From: DAIMZI01 sp036734025
GTDB taxonomy: Bacteria > Pseudomonadota > Alphaproteobacteria > Rhizobiales > Rhodomicrobiaceae
Direction: 5' to 3'
Length of the DNA stretch: 54,433 nt
NCBI GenBank assembly: GCA_036734025.1
Contig: DAIMZI010000015.1
Coordinates: 1-54,433 of the forward strand
A program made the position numbers and the translations under genes. The notes beneath the pieces are model-generated. The model was not told where the DNA came from. It did no database searches and was given only the letters and a program-made list of their open reading frames with translations. Positions 34,706 through 45,077 of the stretch are shown piece by piece (positions within the stretch are counted from its first letter, which is position 1; each line of letters starts with the position of its first letter).

Positions 34706-35920
34706 TCAGATCCGCGTGATCGTGTTGAGGATGGTCGGCTGCGGCTCGGGCTCGGGCATGGCCTCGACTTCGCCTGCGGGCATGTAAGCCGGGTTCATCG
34801 GCTCTGGCGCGACCAGATCGACCTGCCCCAGAGGCCCGTAACGGAACGGCAGGCGGCGCGCGATCAGGAAGCTTTCCTCGCTGTAGGCATTCCAGCGCAG
34901 CAGGTTGGCGCGCGCGCTCATGAAGCTGACATAGATGCGCGACAGCAACTCATCGCCAAGCATCTTTTCGGCAATGACCTCGCCGGCGGCGCGCCCGATA
35001 TCGGCCAGAAGGGCATCGGGGAACTGGCGCAGCCGGATCCCCTGTTGCACAAGCTCCTGAAGCACCAGTCCGTGATAGCTGTAATAATCCTCCAGCATGT
35101 CGCGGCGCTCCTGGCGGCAGACATGCTGAAAGATGGCCTGCTGGGTCGGGCTGAACGAATTCCAAACCTCCAGATTGATGCCAAGACCGACAAGACTGAT
35201 GGGCGAGTGGATGCCGGGCCAGTAATAGAATTTCGCCGCCTCGTGAAGGCCCAGTTCGCGGTCGGGCCAGGGGCCGACAAACTCGGCGGCATCAAGCTCG
35301 CCGTTGCGGAACGCTTCGGCGATCTTGCTGCCCGGCAGTGAGACCGGAACCGCGCCGAGCCGCTCGATGATTGGCGCATAAATACCCGGCACCCGGTAGC
35401 GCAAGCCCTGAAAATCGGCGATGCTGCTGATTTCCTTGTTGAAGAACCCGCCCATCTGAACGCCGGTATCGCCGCAAGGCAACGGCATGATGTTGAAGCG
35501 TGCAGCCAACTCCTGCCACAGGGCATTGCCGCCCATATGATCCATCCAGGCTTCATGCTCCGTCGCGGTCATGCCAAAGGGCAGCGAGCCGAAGAACGCA
35601 TAACCCGGCGACTTGCGCGAATACCAGTATTGCTCGGAGGCGAAATACATATCGGCCTCGCCGCGCGAGACCACATCAAAGGTATCGAAGGCCTCGACCG
35701 GCTCGCCGGCCCACGAGATCGCGATCTGGATCTCGCCGCCCGTGGCCGTGGCTATGCGCGACACGAGACGCCGCAGGCTGGTGGAGTAGCCCCGCGTCGA
35801 GGGCTTCCATGAAGACAGCACCGTCAACCGCCGCACGCCTTGCGATATCGCCGGTTTGGAAAAGCTCGCCGCCACTGCGCTGCCCGCGCCAAGCCCGGCA
35901 ATGAATGTTCGACGCTTCAT
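34706..35920 (-). CDS. TRAP transporter solute-binding protein (DctP family), first copy
   Basis: Periplasmic binding protein of the tripartite ATP-independent periplasmic type, 404 residues. MKRRTFIAGLGAGSAVAASF is a twin-arginine signal (RRTFIAG), so it is exported folded. The body has DctP-family blocks: GEADMYFASEQYWYSRKSPGY, FGSLPFGMTATEHEAWM, GDTGVQMGGFFNKEISS and DAAEFVGPWPDRELGLHEAAK. The Arg-containing LRYRVPG segment resembles the carboxylate-binding site. The tail after about residue 350 ends Pro/Glu-rich. GGGGG lies before the start at 35920. No DctQ or DctM membrane subunit lies nearby. A close paralogue lies 71 bases upstream. Confidence 0.93.
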   Translation of the reverse strand: MKRRTFIAGLGAGSAVAASFSKPAISQGVRRLTVLSSWKPSTRGYSTSLRRLVSRIATATGGEIQIAISWAGEPVEAFDTFDVVSRGEADMYFASEQYWYSRKSPGYAFFGSLPFGMTATEHEAWMDHMGGNALWQELAARFNIMPLPCGDTGVQMGGFFNKEISSIADFQGLRYRVPGIYAPIIERLGAVPVSLPGSKIAEAFRNGELDAAEFVGPWPDRELGLHEAAKFYYWPGIHSPISLVGLGINLEVWNSFSPTQQAIFQHVCRQERRDMLEDYYSYHGLVLQELVQQGIRLRQFPDALLADIGRAAGEVIAEKMLGDELLSRIYVSFMSARANLLRWNAYSEESFLIARRLPFRYGPLGQVDLVAPEPMNPAYMPAGEVEAMPEPEPQPTILNTITRI

Positions 35921-35991
35921 GAAAAAGGCCCCCGGTATCTGCAACTCTCACTCGCATCCCATTGAAGGGGCTGCGTCATCATATTTAACGC

Positions 35992-37170
35992 TTAGCCCTG
36001 GCGCGTCTGCGCGGTTGCCGGCAAACGCGGCCGATCCTCGCCGGGCGCTGGCGCCGGTGAGGGCGGTGTCTGAAGCTCAAACCGCTCGGAATAATCGAAG
36101 CGGAACGGCAGACGGCGCGCGATCAGAAACGCCTCCTCGGCCACTTTGGTCCAGCGCAGGAGCTGGTAGCGGGCACTTAGAAAGCTGTTGAATATTGTCT
36201 CGGAGATCTGGTCCGTATTGGCGATATCGATCGCGATCGCACTGGCGATCTGCCCTGCCGCGTTGAGCACCTGTTCCGGGAAGACGGAAACGACGTTGGG
36301 TCGCGCTTTCAGCAGCTGCGACATTGCGATGGCATTACGCGCATTGAACTCGCCACTCATGCGCATCGCCTCTGACCGGCACGCCATGCGGATCACTTCC
36401 TGCTCGCGCTCCGAAAGGCCGATCCACAGATCAAGATTAATGCCAAGGCTGATCTGGGTTCCGGGCTCGTGAAAGCCGGGATGGTAGTAATGGCGCCCCA
36501 CTTCATGCAGCCCGAGCTCCATGTCATTCCATGGCCCGACCCATTCAGCGGCGTCGATCTCGCCCGACTTCATGGCCTCGACGACACGCCCGCCGGGCAC
36601 CTCCACCGGATTGGCGCCGAACCTGCGGAGCAATTCCGCGCCGAGCCCCGTGATGCGGATCTTGAGGCCGCGCAGATCATCGGGCGAGCGGATTTCCTTC
36701 TGGTACCATCCGCCCATCTGCACGCCGGTGTTGCCGACCGCGAACGGCTTGATGTTGAAGCGTGCCGACAGCGCATCCCAATGCCCCTGCCCGCCATATT
36801 TGTTGAGCCATGTATCGGTCTCCAGAGCCGTCATGCCGAACGGCATGGACGCAAAGAAGTTGAACGCCCGGTGCTTCTGCTCCCAATAATATTCGATCGC
36901 ATGGTACATATCGATCTTGCCGGCGCCGACATCATCGAACATCGCCTCGACAGGCGCGAGTTCGCCCGCGCCATAGGGCTTGATGACGATACTGCCGCCT
37001 GATGCCAAGCTGATCGTATCCGCAAGCTTCTGCGCGCTGGTTCCATATCCGGGATAATCCAGCGGCCAGGCGAGCGCCATGCGCAACTGGCGCCGGCCCG
37101 ATGCTATTGCGGGTGCTGCCAGTGCGGAAGCCGCCACGGGCATGGTTGCAAGGAATGTGCGGCGCTTCAT
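35992..37170 (-). CDS. TRAP transporter solute-binding protein (DctP family), second copy
   Basis: A 392-residue paralogue of the downstream gene. It begins MKRRTFLATMPVAASALAAP, again a twin-arginine signal with an AIASG cleavage region. Matching blocks are GKIDMYHAIEYYWEQKHRAF, FASMPFGMTALETDTWLNKY, GNTGVQMGGWYQKEIRSPDD, LKIRITGLG and DAAEWVGPWNDMELGLHEVG. Both copies share the unusual C-terminal motif EE(A/S)FLIARRLPFR. ATG 37170 is preferred over 37176 because AGGAG is then 8 bases away. It resembles the oxo-acid-binding TRAP proteins (TakP group); the ligand is not assignable. The two tandem copies without a transporter are odd. Confidence 0.93.
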   Translation of the reverse strand: MKRRTFLATMPVAASALAAPAIASGRRQLRMALAWPLDYPGYGTSAQKLADTISLASGGSIVIKPYGAGELAPVEAMFDDVGAGKIDMYHAIEYYWEQKHRAFNFFASMPFGMTALETDTWLNKYGGQGHWDALSARFNIKPFAVGNTGVQMGGWYQKEIRSPDDLRGLKIRITGLGAELLRRFGANPVEVPGGRVVEAMKSGEIDAAEWVGPWNDMELGLHEVGRHYYHPGFHEPGTQISLGINLDLWIGLSEREQEVIRMACRSEAMRMSGEFNARNAIAMSQLLKARPNVVSVFPEQVLNAAGQIASAIAIDIANTDQISETIFNSFLSARYQLLRWTKVAEEAFLIARRLPFRFDYSERFELQTPPSPAPAPGEDRPRLPATAQTRQG

Positions 37171-37196
37171 GGCCATTGCTCCTGGTGCGGATCATC

Positions 37197-37376
37197 TCAG
37201 TTGAGCGGACCACGGCACTTGGACCGTGTCGGCGCGCGCAACACGCCTGAGTTGAAAGCGTCCATCACACCTGGCGGCAAGTTCCTCATCAGAACAAGTT
37301 CTTCATCGGAAAACGCGAGGGATCCCGGCAGAGCCCGCAGTTCGATCGCCAGATACGACAAATGAACCTGTAGCAT
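37197..37376 (-). CDS. Possible small protein upstream of the TRAP-type genes
   Basis: A 59-residue frame starting MLQVHLSYLAIELRALPG and ending with a basic tail. Codon choice looks coding-like and it lies 26 bases before the second DctP start on the same strand. There is no ribosome-binding site before the ATG and no recognised family, so it may be spurious. Confidence 0.3.
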   Translation of the reverse strand: MLQVHLSYLAIELRALPGSLAFSDEELVLMRNLPPGVMDAFNSGVLRAPTRSKCRGPLN

Positions 37377-37539
37377 CTGTTGGCCGTCTTGTGACAGAAA
37401 AATGATTCGATTTCTGGTATTGCGGCAGGCAGATGCATGCTTGTCGCAACATTCTCGGCGCTGCATGGGCGTGGGAAAAACTCCGCTGGGAAGTGTCTTT
37501 TATCGCCCTTGTGCAATCAGCCATGCGATCCCGGCCATC

Positions 37540-37569
37540 TTGCGATTTGCCGATGAATGCCTGTATATA
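37540..37569 (+). promoter_or_regulatory. Candidate sigma-70 promoter of the cyclotransferase-like gene
   Basis: TTGCGA (37540-37545) and TATATA (37564-37569) stand 18 bases apart, about 45 bases before the gene start at 37614. Confidence 0.45.
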
Positions 37570-37613
37570 TTGCTGACGGTGGTGTGGATGCCGCTCGGAT
37601 CGGGAGCCAACTG

Positions 37614-38048
37614 ATGCGCGAGTTGCTGTTTGTCTATGGCTCGCTGCGCCCCGGCACGGGACACGCATGGTCAGTCTGGATGATGCGCCATGCGCAGCGC
37701 GTTGTCCCCGCCACGGTTTCCGGCAAGCTCTATCTCCTCGGCGCATATCCGGGTTTGCGGCTAGGCGGTCCTGACCCGCGTCCGGTCGAGGGTGAACTGA
37801 TCGAGTTGCGGACCAGCGGTTTGTTCTGGCGCCTGCTCGATGGCTATGAAGACTGCCGGCCGGATGACGCGGCTTCGCGCTTCACCCGTGTGCTCACGCT
37901 GGTGCATGAACGCACGCCCGGCAGGCGCGCGCGCAGGGCATGGGCCTATTGTCATGCGGGCAGCGTCGATCATCTCCGCCATATACCGACGGGCAGCTTC
38001 AGCGGCCGCAGGCAGGTCCATTCCGAAAAGCGGCGGCGCGCCGGCTGA
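37614..38048 (+). CDS. Gamma-glutamylcyclotransferase-like (AIG2) family protein
   Basis: A 144-residue protein of the GGCT/AIG2 fold. It begins MRELLFVYGSLRPGTGHAW, with the YGSLRPG substrate loop typical of the family, and has VEGELIELRTSGLFWRLLDGYEDC, where the acidic residues near LDGYED fall in the region of the catalytic glutamate. The family includes gamma-glutamylcyclotransferases and gamma-glutamylamine cyclotransferases; which activity applies here is not clear. GGGAG lies 9 bases before the ATG at 37614; the earlier frame start at 37557 would cross the promoter. The C-terminus is very basic (SEKRRRAG). Confidence 0.88.
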   Translation: MRELLFVYGSLRPGTGHAWSVWMMRHAQRVVPATVSGKLYLLGAYPGLRLGGPDPRPVEGELIELRTSGLFWRLLDGYEDCRPDDAASRFTRVLTLVHERTPGRRARRAWAYCHAGSVDHLRHIPTGSFSGRRQVHSEKRRRAG

Positions 38049-38388
38049 TTGCGAAAATTTACGCAAGCTCGATTACCGCACACAAATCGCTTCGTGTTAG
38101 TGTTTGGTTGTCGCGCTCGGTGCCTTGAGCTAGAACTAGGAAGTTTTGAGCCGGTGAAGCCGCCGGGCTGAAGCGCTTCAGACCAGCGATCTGCAGGCCC
38201 GTTGCTGGTTCCCTCGCTCCCTGGATGCCCCGGCTCTCGGGCAGACACAACTTGAACAAGATGCTCCCATGCCCTGGCACTCGATCAATACGGTTCTGGC
38301 AAACGCCTTCGCGGCGCAGGCCGAGTTGCTTGCCGCGCAATCGACTGCGCTTCGCCTGCTGATGGGAGCCTCGCCTCAGGATGAACAC
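38049..38388 (+). other. Leader region of ppdK
   Basis: A 340-base stretch before ppdK. It holds the promoter candidate at 38108-38136 and an in-frame extension from 38269 that I regard as untranslated. No terminator or riboswitch was recognised. Confidence 0.4.
38108..38136 (+). promoter_or_regulatory. Candidate promoter of ppdK
   Basis: TTGTCG (38108-38113) and TAGAAC (38131-38136) are separated by 17 bases; each matches the sigma-70 consensus at four of six positions. The leader to the chosen start would be about 245 bases. Confidence 0.35.
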
Positions 38389-41145
<2,757 letters not shown>

Positions 41146-41185
41146 GCCGCGGTCTCACCTGCAAACGGCGCGTTGTCGGCGCGCT

Positions 41186-41230
41186 GGGCCTGGAGCACTT
41201 CCACACGGCGTGGACAAGCACCCCAGGCCC
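41186..41230. terminator. Hairpin between convergent ppdK and small peptide gene
   Basis: GGGCCTGG (41186-41193) pairs with CCAGGCCC (41223-41230), with an inner TCCAC/GTGGA stem. It lies between the two convergent 3' ends and could serve both strands, though neither side has a proper T-run. Confidence 0.4.
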
Positions 41231-41240
41231 GCGCGTCTTG

Positions 41241-41336
41241 TTACTTCTTGCCCGGCTTTTTGGCGGCGGGCTTATCGGTCTTCGCCGCTGCCGGCTTGGC
41301 TGCGGGTTTCGGCTTCGGTGCTGCAGTCTTTTTCAT
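41241..41336 (-). CDS. 31-residue Lys/Ala/Pro-rich basic peptide
   Basis: Encodes a 31-residue peptide starting MKKTAAPKPKPAAKPAAAK and ending PAAKKPGKK; nearly all residues are Lys, Ala or Pro. The composition is like the tails of histone H1 and of bacterial AlgP/Hc1-type proteins, so nucleic-acid or polyanion binding is possible, as inference. A near-perfect ribosome site (GGAGGATGAC) sits at ideal spacing. A promoter candidate and a LysR-type box lie upstream (41397-41441), and the 5' leader can form GAGATC/GATCTC (41350-41367). A longer in-frame start at 41657 would run through the lysR coding region antisense and is rejected. Confidence 0.7.
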   Translation of the reverse strand: MKKTAAPKPKPAAKPAAAKTDKPAAKKPGKK

Positions 41337-41396
41337 GTCATCCTCCAGCGAGATCCCAATTGATCTCACATGCGAGAGTTGCGCGCGCTCGTTCCA

Positions 41397-41441
41397 TTTA
41401 TCAAACGATTTTTTTTGGTTATTCAAATCGAATATTTCGAT
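41397..41441. promoter_or_regulatory. LysR-type box and minus-strand promoter between lysR and the Lys-rich peptide
   Basis: ATCGAA-TAT-TTCGAT (41427-41441) is a perfect dyad that contains the LysR-type T-N11-A core (41428-41440). Directly next to it, on the minus strand, TTGAAT (41421-41426) and GATAAA (41397-41402) stand 18 bases apart as -35 and -10. The box thus abuts the -35, the usual activator position, for the peptide gene, and lies 44 bases before the lysR start, suited to autoregulation. The tract between is A/T-rich. Confidence 0.6.
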
Positions 41442-41484
41442 ATGACCGCCACTTGAACACGTAAGTCCCGAGCGATTTCGCGCC

Positions 41485-42345
41485 ATGGATGTAACACTCG
41501 CCAAGACCTTTCTCGCTGTCGTCGACACGGCCAGCTTCATCGGCGCCGCCGAACGGCTGAACGTGACGCAATCGACGGTGAGCGCGCGCATCAAGGTGCT
41601 TGAAGAAACGGTCGGCAAACCGCTGATAGAACGCTCGCGCGCAGGCGCGGGGCTCACGTCCGCCGGCCATCAGTTTCACAAGCACGCCCTGGCGCTGGTG
41701 CGGATATGGGAGCACGCACGCCTCGAAGTCGGGCTTTCGGCGGCCCACCGCGACCATCTGGCGGTGGGTGGTCAGGTCAGCCTGTGGGATGGTTTCCTGC
41801 TCCAGTGGGTGGCCCGTCTGCGCCAGAGCATGCCCGATCTGGCGATCACGGCAACGATCGGCTTTTCCCCAGGTTTGATGGACCGGCTGGTCGAAGGCTC
41901 GCTCGATCTGGCGGTCATGTACCGGCCGGCAACGCGCCCGGGTCTGGTGGTCGAGCATCTGTTCGATGAAGAGCTGGTGCTGGTCACGAGTGGCGATCCG
42001 CGCGCCCCGCAGCCGGGGCCGGATTATGTCTTCGTCAACTGGGGACCGGAATTCGAAGCCGACCACGCCATGGCCTTTTCCGGCGTCGGCCATCCGGGCC
42101 TGTCGCTTGACCTTGGCAGCCTGGGCGTGAACTATTTCGCCGACCGGCGGGCCTCGGGCTACTTCCCTGTGCGGGTGACACGTGCGCAGATCGAACGCGG
42201 CACGCTGCATCTGGTCAAATCGGCTCCTCGCTTCGTCTATCCCGCCTATGTGGTCTATCCGCTTGACCGCGACGAGGAAGCCTATGAGCCGATCCTGGGC
42301 GGGCTGCGGCTGATCGCGGCCGAATTGCAGACCGGTCCGGCGTGA
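41485..42345 (+). CDS. LysR-family transcriptional regulator
   Basis: A 286-residue regulator. The N-terminal helix-turn-helix is typical: LAKTFLAVVDTASFIGAAERL, seen as FLAVVDTASFIGAAERLNV, then TQSTVSARIKVLEETVGKPL. The effector domain follows (QVSLWDGFLLQWVARLRQSM, LVEGSLDLAVMYRPATRPGL, EELVLVTSGDP). The effector is unknown. A T-N11-A dyad lies 44 bases upstream, and the divergent gene is the 31-residue peptide, the first candidate target. The 27-residue membrane peptide lies 130 bases downstream on the same strand. Confidence 0.93.
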   Translation: MDVTLAKTFLAVVDTASFIGAAERLNVTQSTVSARIKVLEETVGKPLIERSRAGAGLTSAGHQFHKHALALVRIWEHARLEVGLSAAHRDHLAVGGQVSLWDGFLLQWVARLRQSMPDLAITATIGFSPGLMDRLVEGSLDLAVMYRPATRPGLVVEHLFDEELVLVTSGDPRAPQPGPDYVFVNWGPEFEADHAMAFSGVGHPGLSLDLGSLGVNYFADRRASGYFPVRVTRAQIERGTLHLVKSAPRFVYPAYVVYPLDRDEEAYEPILGGLRLIAAELQTGPA

Positions 42346-42417
42346 CAAGACCTATATTGCGGTGCACAGTCTTGTTGCAACGCAACAGCTTTAAGCCGAG
42401 ACAGAGGCGGAATTATC

Positions 42418-42430
42418 CATTAGTCTAATG
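42418..42430. promoter_or_regulatory. 13-bp dyad before the 27-residue membrane peptide
   Basis: CATTAG-T-CTAATG is a perfect dyad 46 bases before the small gene's ATG. It may be an operator; no known regulator's site is recognised. Confidence 0.35.
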
Positions 42431-42475
42431 CCAATCTGAACACATGCAACGCAAACAAGATGACTGGAGGCTTGC

Positions 42476-42559
42476 ATGACTTTGACAAGACATCTAGGCG
42501 CGGCGGCGATTATCTTGTCCTTCGCCTTTATAGCTGCAATTCTGATTGGCATGCTGTGA
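42476..42559 (+). CDS. 27-residue single-helix membrane peptide
   Basis: ATG to TGA encodes MTLTRHLGAAAIILSFAFIA followed by AILIGML: a short polar start with one Arg and a single transmembrane helix of about 20 residues. GGAGG stands 6 bases before the ATG, and an intrinsic terminator lies 52 bases after the stop, so it has the full layout of a small gene. Small membrane peptides of this size often bind larger membrane complexes, but nothing here shows a partner; the neighbours are lysR and the convergent TonB receptor. Confidence 0.65.
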   Translation: MTLTRHLGAAAIILSFAFIAAILIGML

Positions 42560-42610
42560 CTACTATAATCGAAGTATCATGCCAACACATGATCTGTTAA
42601 CCACAAGACT

Positions 42611-42639
42611 GCCGCGGCTGATATCAGCCGCGGCTTTTT
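42611..42639 (+). terminator. Strong intrinsic terminator
   Basis: A perfect palindrome of 24 bases (42611-42634, GCCGCGGCTG stem with ATAT at the centre) is followed by TTTTTG. It ends the small membrane-peptide transcript and may also fold at the 3' end of the convergent receptor mRNA, whose stop is at 42653. Confidence 0.85.
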
Positions 42640-42652
42640 GTTTGCGCGATAG

Positions 42653-44665
42653 CTATTTCAGGCCTGGCCCGTCGAGCGCGTCGCTCTCATCGCCCAGGCT
42701 CATGCGCACGCCGGCATAAGCGACGATCGGCGCGGTGGAATAGCCGAACACCTCCTCATACTTGTCGTCGAGCAGGTTCTCGACGCGGCCGAACAGCTCG
42801 AACGTGTCGTCGAGCTTGTAGGAGGCGGCGACGTTGATCAGCAGATAATCATCCAGCGTTACCACCTCCGCCGGGAAAGCCCCGAAATTCCGATCCTTCA
42901 TGTTGCCGTTATAGACCGCGTCGAGATTGATCCGCCCGCGCCCGTCGGCAAAGCTGTAGGTTGCGCCCAGCGCGCCCGAGTGGCGGGGCCGGCGGATTTC
43001 CTCGGTGCCATCCGGTTCGGTGGCTTCCAGATATGTGTATGAGCCGGTGATGAGCAGCGAGGGCATGATCTGGGCCGCAAGCGACACCTCGACGCCGCGC
43101 CGCTCGCTCGTGCCGGTCTGGTTGATGACCGTATCATCCGGCACGCCATCACCATCGACATCGATGACGCCAAATGACGACGAAATCTCATCGGTCAGAT
43201 CGGCCTGGAAATATGTCACATCCACGGTGATGCGATTGTCCCAGAATTTCTGTTCCACGCCGATATCCCAGCCGATGGATTGCTCTGGCGTCAGACTGGG
43301 GTTGCCCTTGAAGCTTTCGGACGAGCCGAACTGTTCAAAAAACGTGGGATCGGTTATGCCCTTGCCATAGCTGGCGTGAAAGCGCGTTTCCGTCGCGCGC
43401 ACCAGATAGGCGCCGGCCAGCCGATAGGTGGTGGCGTCATCAAACGTCTCCTTGTCATCGTGTCGGATATTTCCGGAAACAAAGACCGTCTCATCGAATG
43501 CGCCCTTGTACTCGGCGGCATATCCCGTGTTGGCTCGCGATGCGATCGTGGGGCGCAATCCGAAGCCGAATTGCTCCAGCCCGCGGCCCTCGAAGCTCTC
43601 ATCCACCTGTTCGACCAGGCCGGTCAGCGAATGCGACCCCAGCCCCCCCAGATCAAGGTTGAGGGTGCTCAGATAGCCAACGCGCGTACGCTCGCCGTCA
43701 TTGGTGAACGGACCCGGCGCAAAAAGTGAGTTCGGGTTGATACTGAAGAAATCGTCTCTGAAATAGTCGGCGAACACCTTGTGAGTCCACGCTTTGCCGA
43801 ACGTGTCGAGTTCGGCCGAGAGGCGCCCGAGGGTCTGCTCCCGCCGGTTTATGACCCCGGGTGTATCGACAGGCGGATCGGATGGGTCGGTCTGCGCATC
43901 GTTCTCCTGAAAGCGGCCCATCACGTCGATGCGGAAATAATCCGTCGGCATGAAGCCGGCGCGCGCAAAGATCGTCTGTTGCTGCGAGCCGTCGTCCTCG
44001 CTGCCGGTGCGCGCGATATTAAAGCCCTCGGTTTCGCGCCGCGCCGCGCTGACGCTCAGATAGCTGTGCTCGCCGGCACCCGAGGCATTGGCCGAGATGG
44101 CGCGCGTGCCCAGCCCGCCGACCTCGGTCTCCACCGCGACCCGCGGCTCGCGCGCGCCCTTGCGGGTGATGATGTTGATGACGCCGGCCAGAGCGTTGGC
44201 CCCATAGATGCCCGATTGCGGCCCGCGGATCACCTCGATCCGATCGATATCGACCGCAAGCAGCGTCTCGAACTGGAAGTCGCCGGCGTCAAGCGAGTTC
44301 ACTTCGACACCGTCAATGATGACCTTGAGCTGATTGGCTTCGGCGCCGCGGACGCGCACCTGCGTTTGGCTGCCGACACCGCCAACCCGGCTTACCGCCA
44401 GCCCCGGCACGCTGCGCAGCGCATCGGCCGCATGGCGGATCTGCCGCCGCTCCAGTTCCTCGCCGGTAATAACCGTCACGGCGCTGCCCAAAGTTGCCGC
44501 GTCAGCCGGCTCGCCGCTCAGGCTGGCACCCTCGATAACGATGCCCTCAAGCTCGACCGTTCCTTGTACGAGCGCCGACGTTTCCTGCGCGCGCGCATCA
44601 TACAGATCAGCCACAAGCGCGGCGCAGAGCACCACACTGCAGCAGACATTGCGATTGAAACCCAT
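42653..44665 (-). CDS. btuB: TonB-dependent receptor, BtuB-like (vitamin B12)
   Basis: Outer-membrane receptor that takes up its ligand with energy from TonB, 670 residues. A signal peptide (MGFNRNVCCSVVLCAALVAD, cut near ARA-QE) is followed by the plug domain: SAVTVITGEELERRQIRHAA, ALRSVPGLAVSRVGG, VRVRGAEANQLKVIIDGVEV, RIEVIRGPQSGIYGANALAG. The beta-barrel ends FGRVENLLDDKYEE... AYAGVRMSLGDE. The tail of about a dozen residues after the last strand ends GPGLK, not the usual terminal Phe. B12 specificity is inferred from the cobalamin riboswitch in its leader. Confidence 0.93.
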   Translation of the reverse strand: MGFNRNVCCSVVLCAALVADLYDARAQETSALVQGTVELEGIVIEGASLSGEPADAATLGSAVTVITGEELERRQIRHAADALRSVPGLAVSRVGGVGSQTQVRVRGAEANQLKVIIDGVEVNSLDAGDFQFETLLAVDIDRIEVIRGPQSGIYGANALAGVINIITRKGAREPRVAVETEVGGLGTRAISANASGAGEHSYLSVSAARRETEGFNIARTGSEDDGSQQQTIFARAGFMPTDYFRIDVMGRFQENDAQTDPSDPPVDTPGVINRREQTLGRLSAELDTFGKAWTHKVFADYFRDDFFSINPNSLFAPGPFTNDGERTRVGYLSTLNLDLGGLGSHSLTGLVEQVDESFEGRGLEQFGFGLRPTIASRANTGYAAEYKGAFDETVFVSGNIRHDDKETFDDATTYRLAGAYLVRATETRFHASYGKGITDPTFFEQFGSSESFKGNPSLTPEQSIGWDIGVEQKFWDNRITVDVTYFQADLTDEISSSFGVIDVDGDGVPDDTVINQTGTSERRGVEVSLAAQIMPSLLITGSYTYLEATEPDGTEEIRRPRHSGALGATYSFADGRGRINLDAVYNGNMKDRNFGAFPAEVVTLDDYLLINVAASYKLDDTFELFGRVENLLDDKYEEVFGYSTAPIVAYAGVRMSLGDESDALDGPGLK

Positions 44666-44861
44666 CTCTGACCCCCATTGGCACTGATAAAAATGCGCAA
44701 CAGGATTTTGTGGCTCGCGACAAAGCGATATCCGGCCCGTGACAGGATGATGATGTGTTGATGATCACGACGACCCCCTGATACGCACTACGAGGATCGC
44801 CACCTCTACGGTGAATATGGCCGCTCCCGCGCGTACCCCGCACGAAGGATGGGTGACGTGA

Positions 44862-45037
44862 CGCAGGCAGGTCTCCTGGCTTGCGGTTTAGCGCCCGCCT
44901 CCGCCTTCCCGGCAAACGCCAGTGGCACTATGGAGCGGGCAAACCGCCTACAGTTGCGGGGACAGCCACGGAATAGCCGGCTGAAGCCGGCGCACCGCGT
45001 TCCCTATTCATCCCGGTCTCCCGAGAACCTGCGACAC
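44862..45037 (-). promoter_or_regulatory. Cobalamin riboswitch
   Basis: On the minus strand the order of conserved parts is complete: GGGATGAATAGGGAACGCGG (near 45024-44998), TGGCTGTCCCCGCAACTGTA (near 44970), the B12 box GCCACTGG (44926-44919), and the closing GCCAGGAGACCTGCC (near 44880-44866). It sits in the 200-base leader of the TonB receptor and should lower its expression when adenosylcobalamin is abundant. The gap to the upstream co-directional gene is only 40 bases, with TTGACC (45065-45070, minus) as a possible -35. Confidence 0.93.
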
Positions 45038-45077
45038 AATCAACGAAGCAAAAAGCGGCAAACAGGTCAAGCAGGAT

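Larger units (their letters stand above)
37177..37613. other. Intergenic region between DctP and the cyclotransferase-like gene
   Basis: About 440 bases between divergent genes. Besides the doubtful 59-codon frame (37197-37376) and the plus-strand promoter listed at 37540-37569, it holds nothing I can name. Confidence 0.45.

Noticed and set aside
41419..42348. 309-codon minus-strand frame
   Set aside because: Antisense to the LysR gene, whose helix-turn-helix is clear.
42345..42375. Terminator after lysR (ACAAGAC/GTCTTGT)
   Set aside because: The 17-base loop and lack of a T-run make it weak.
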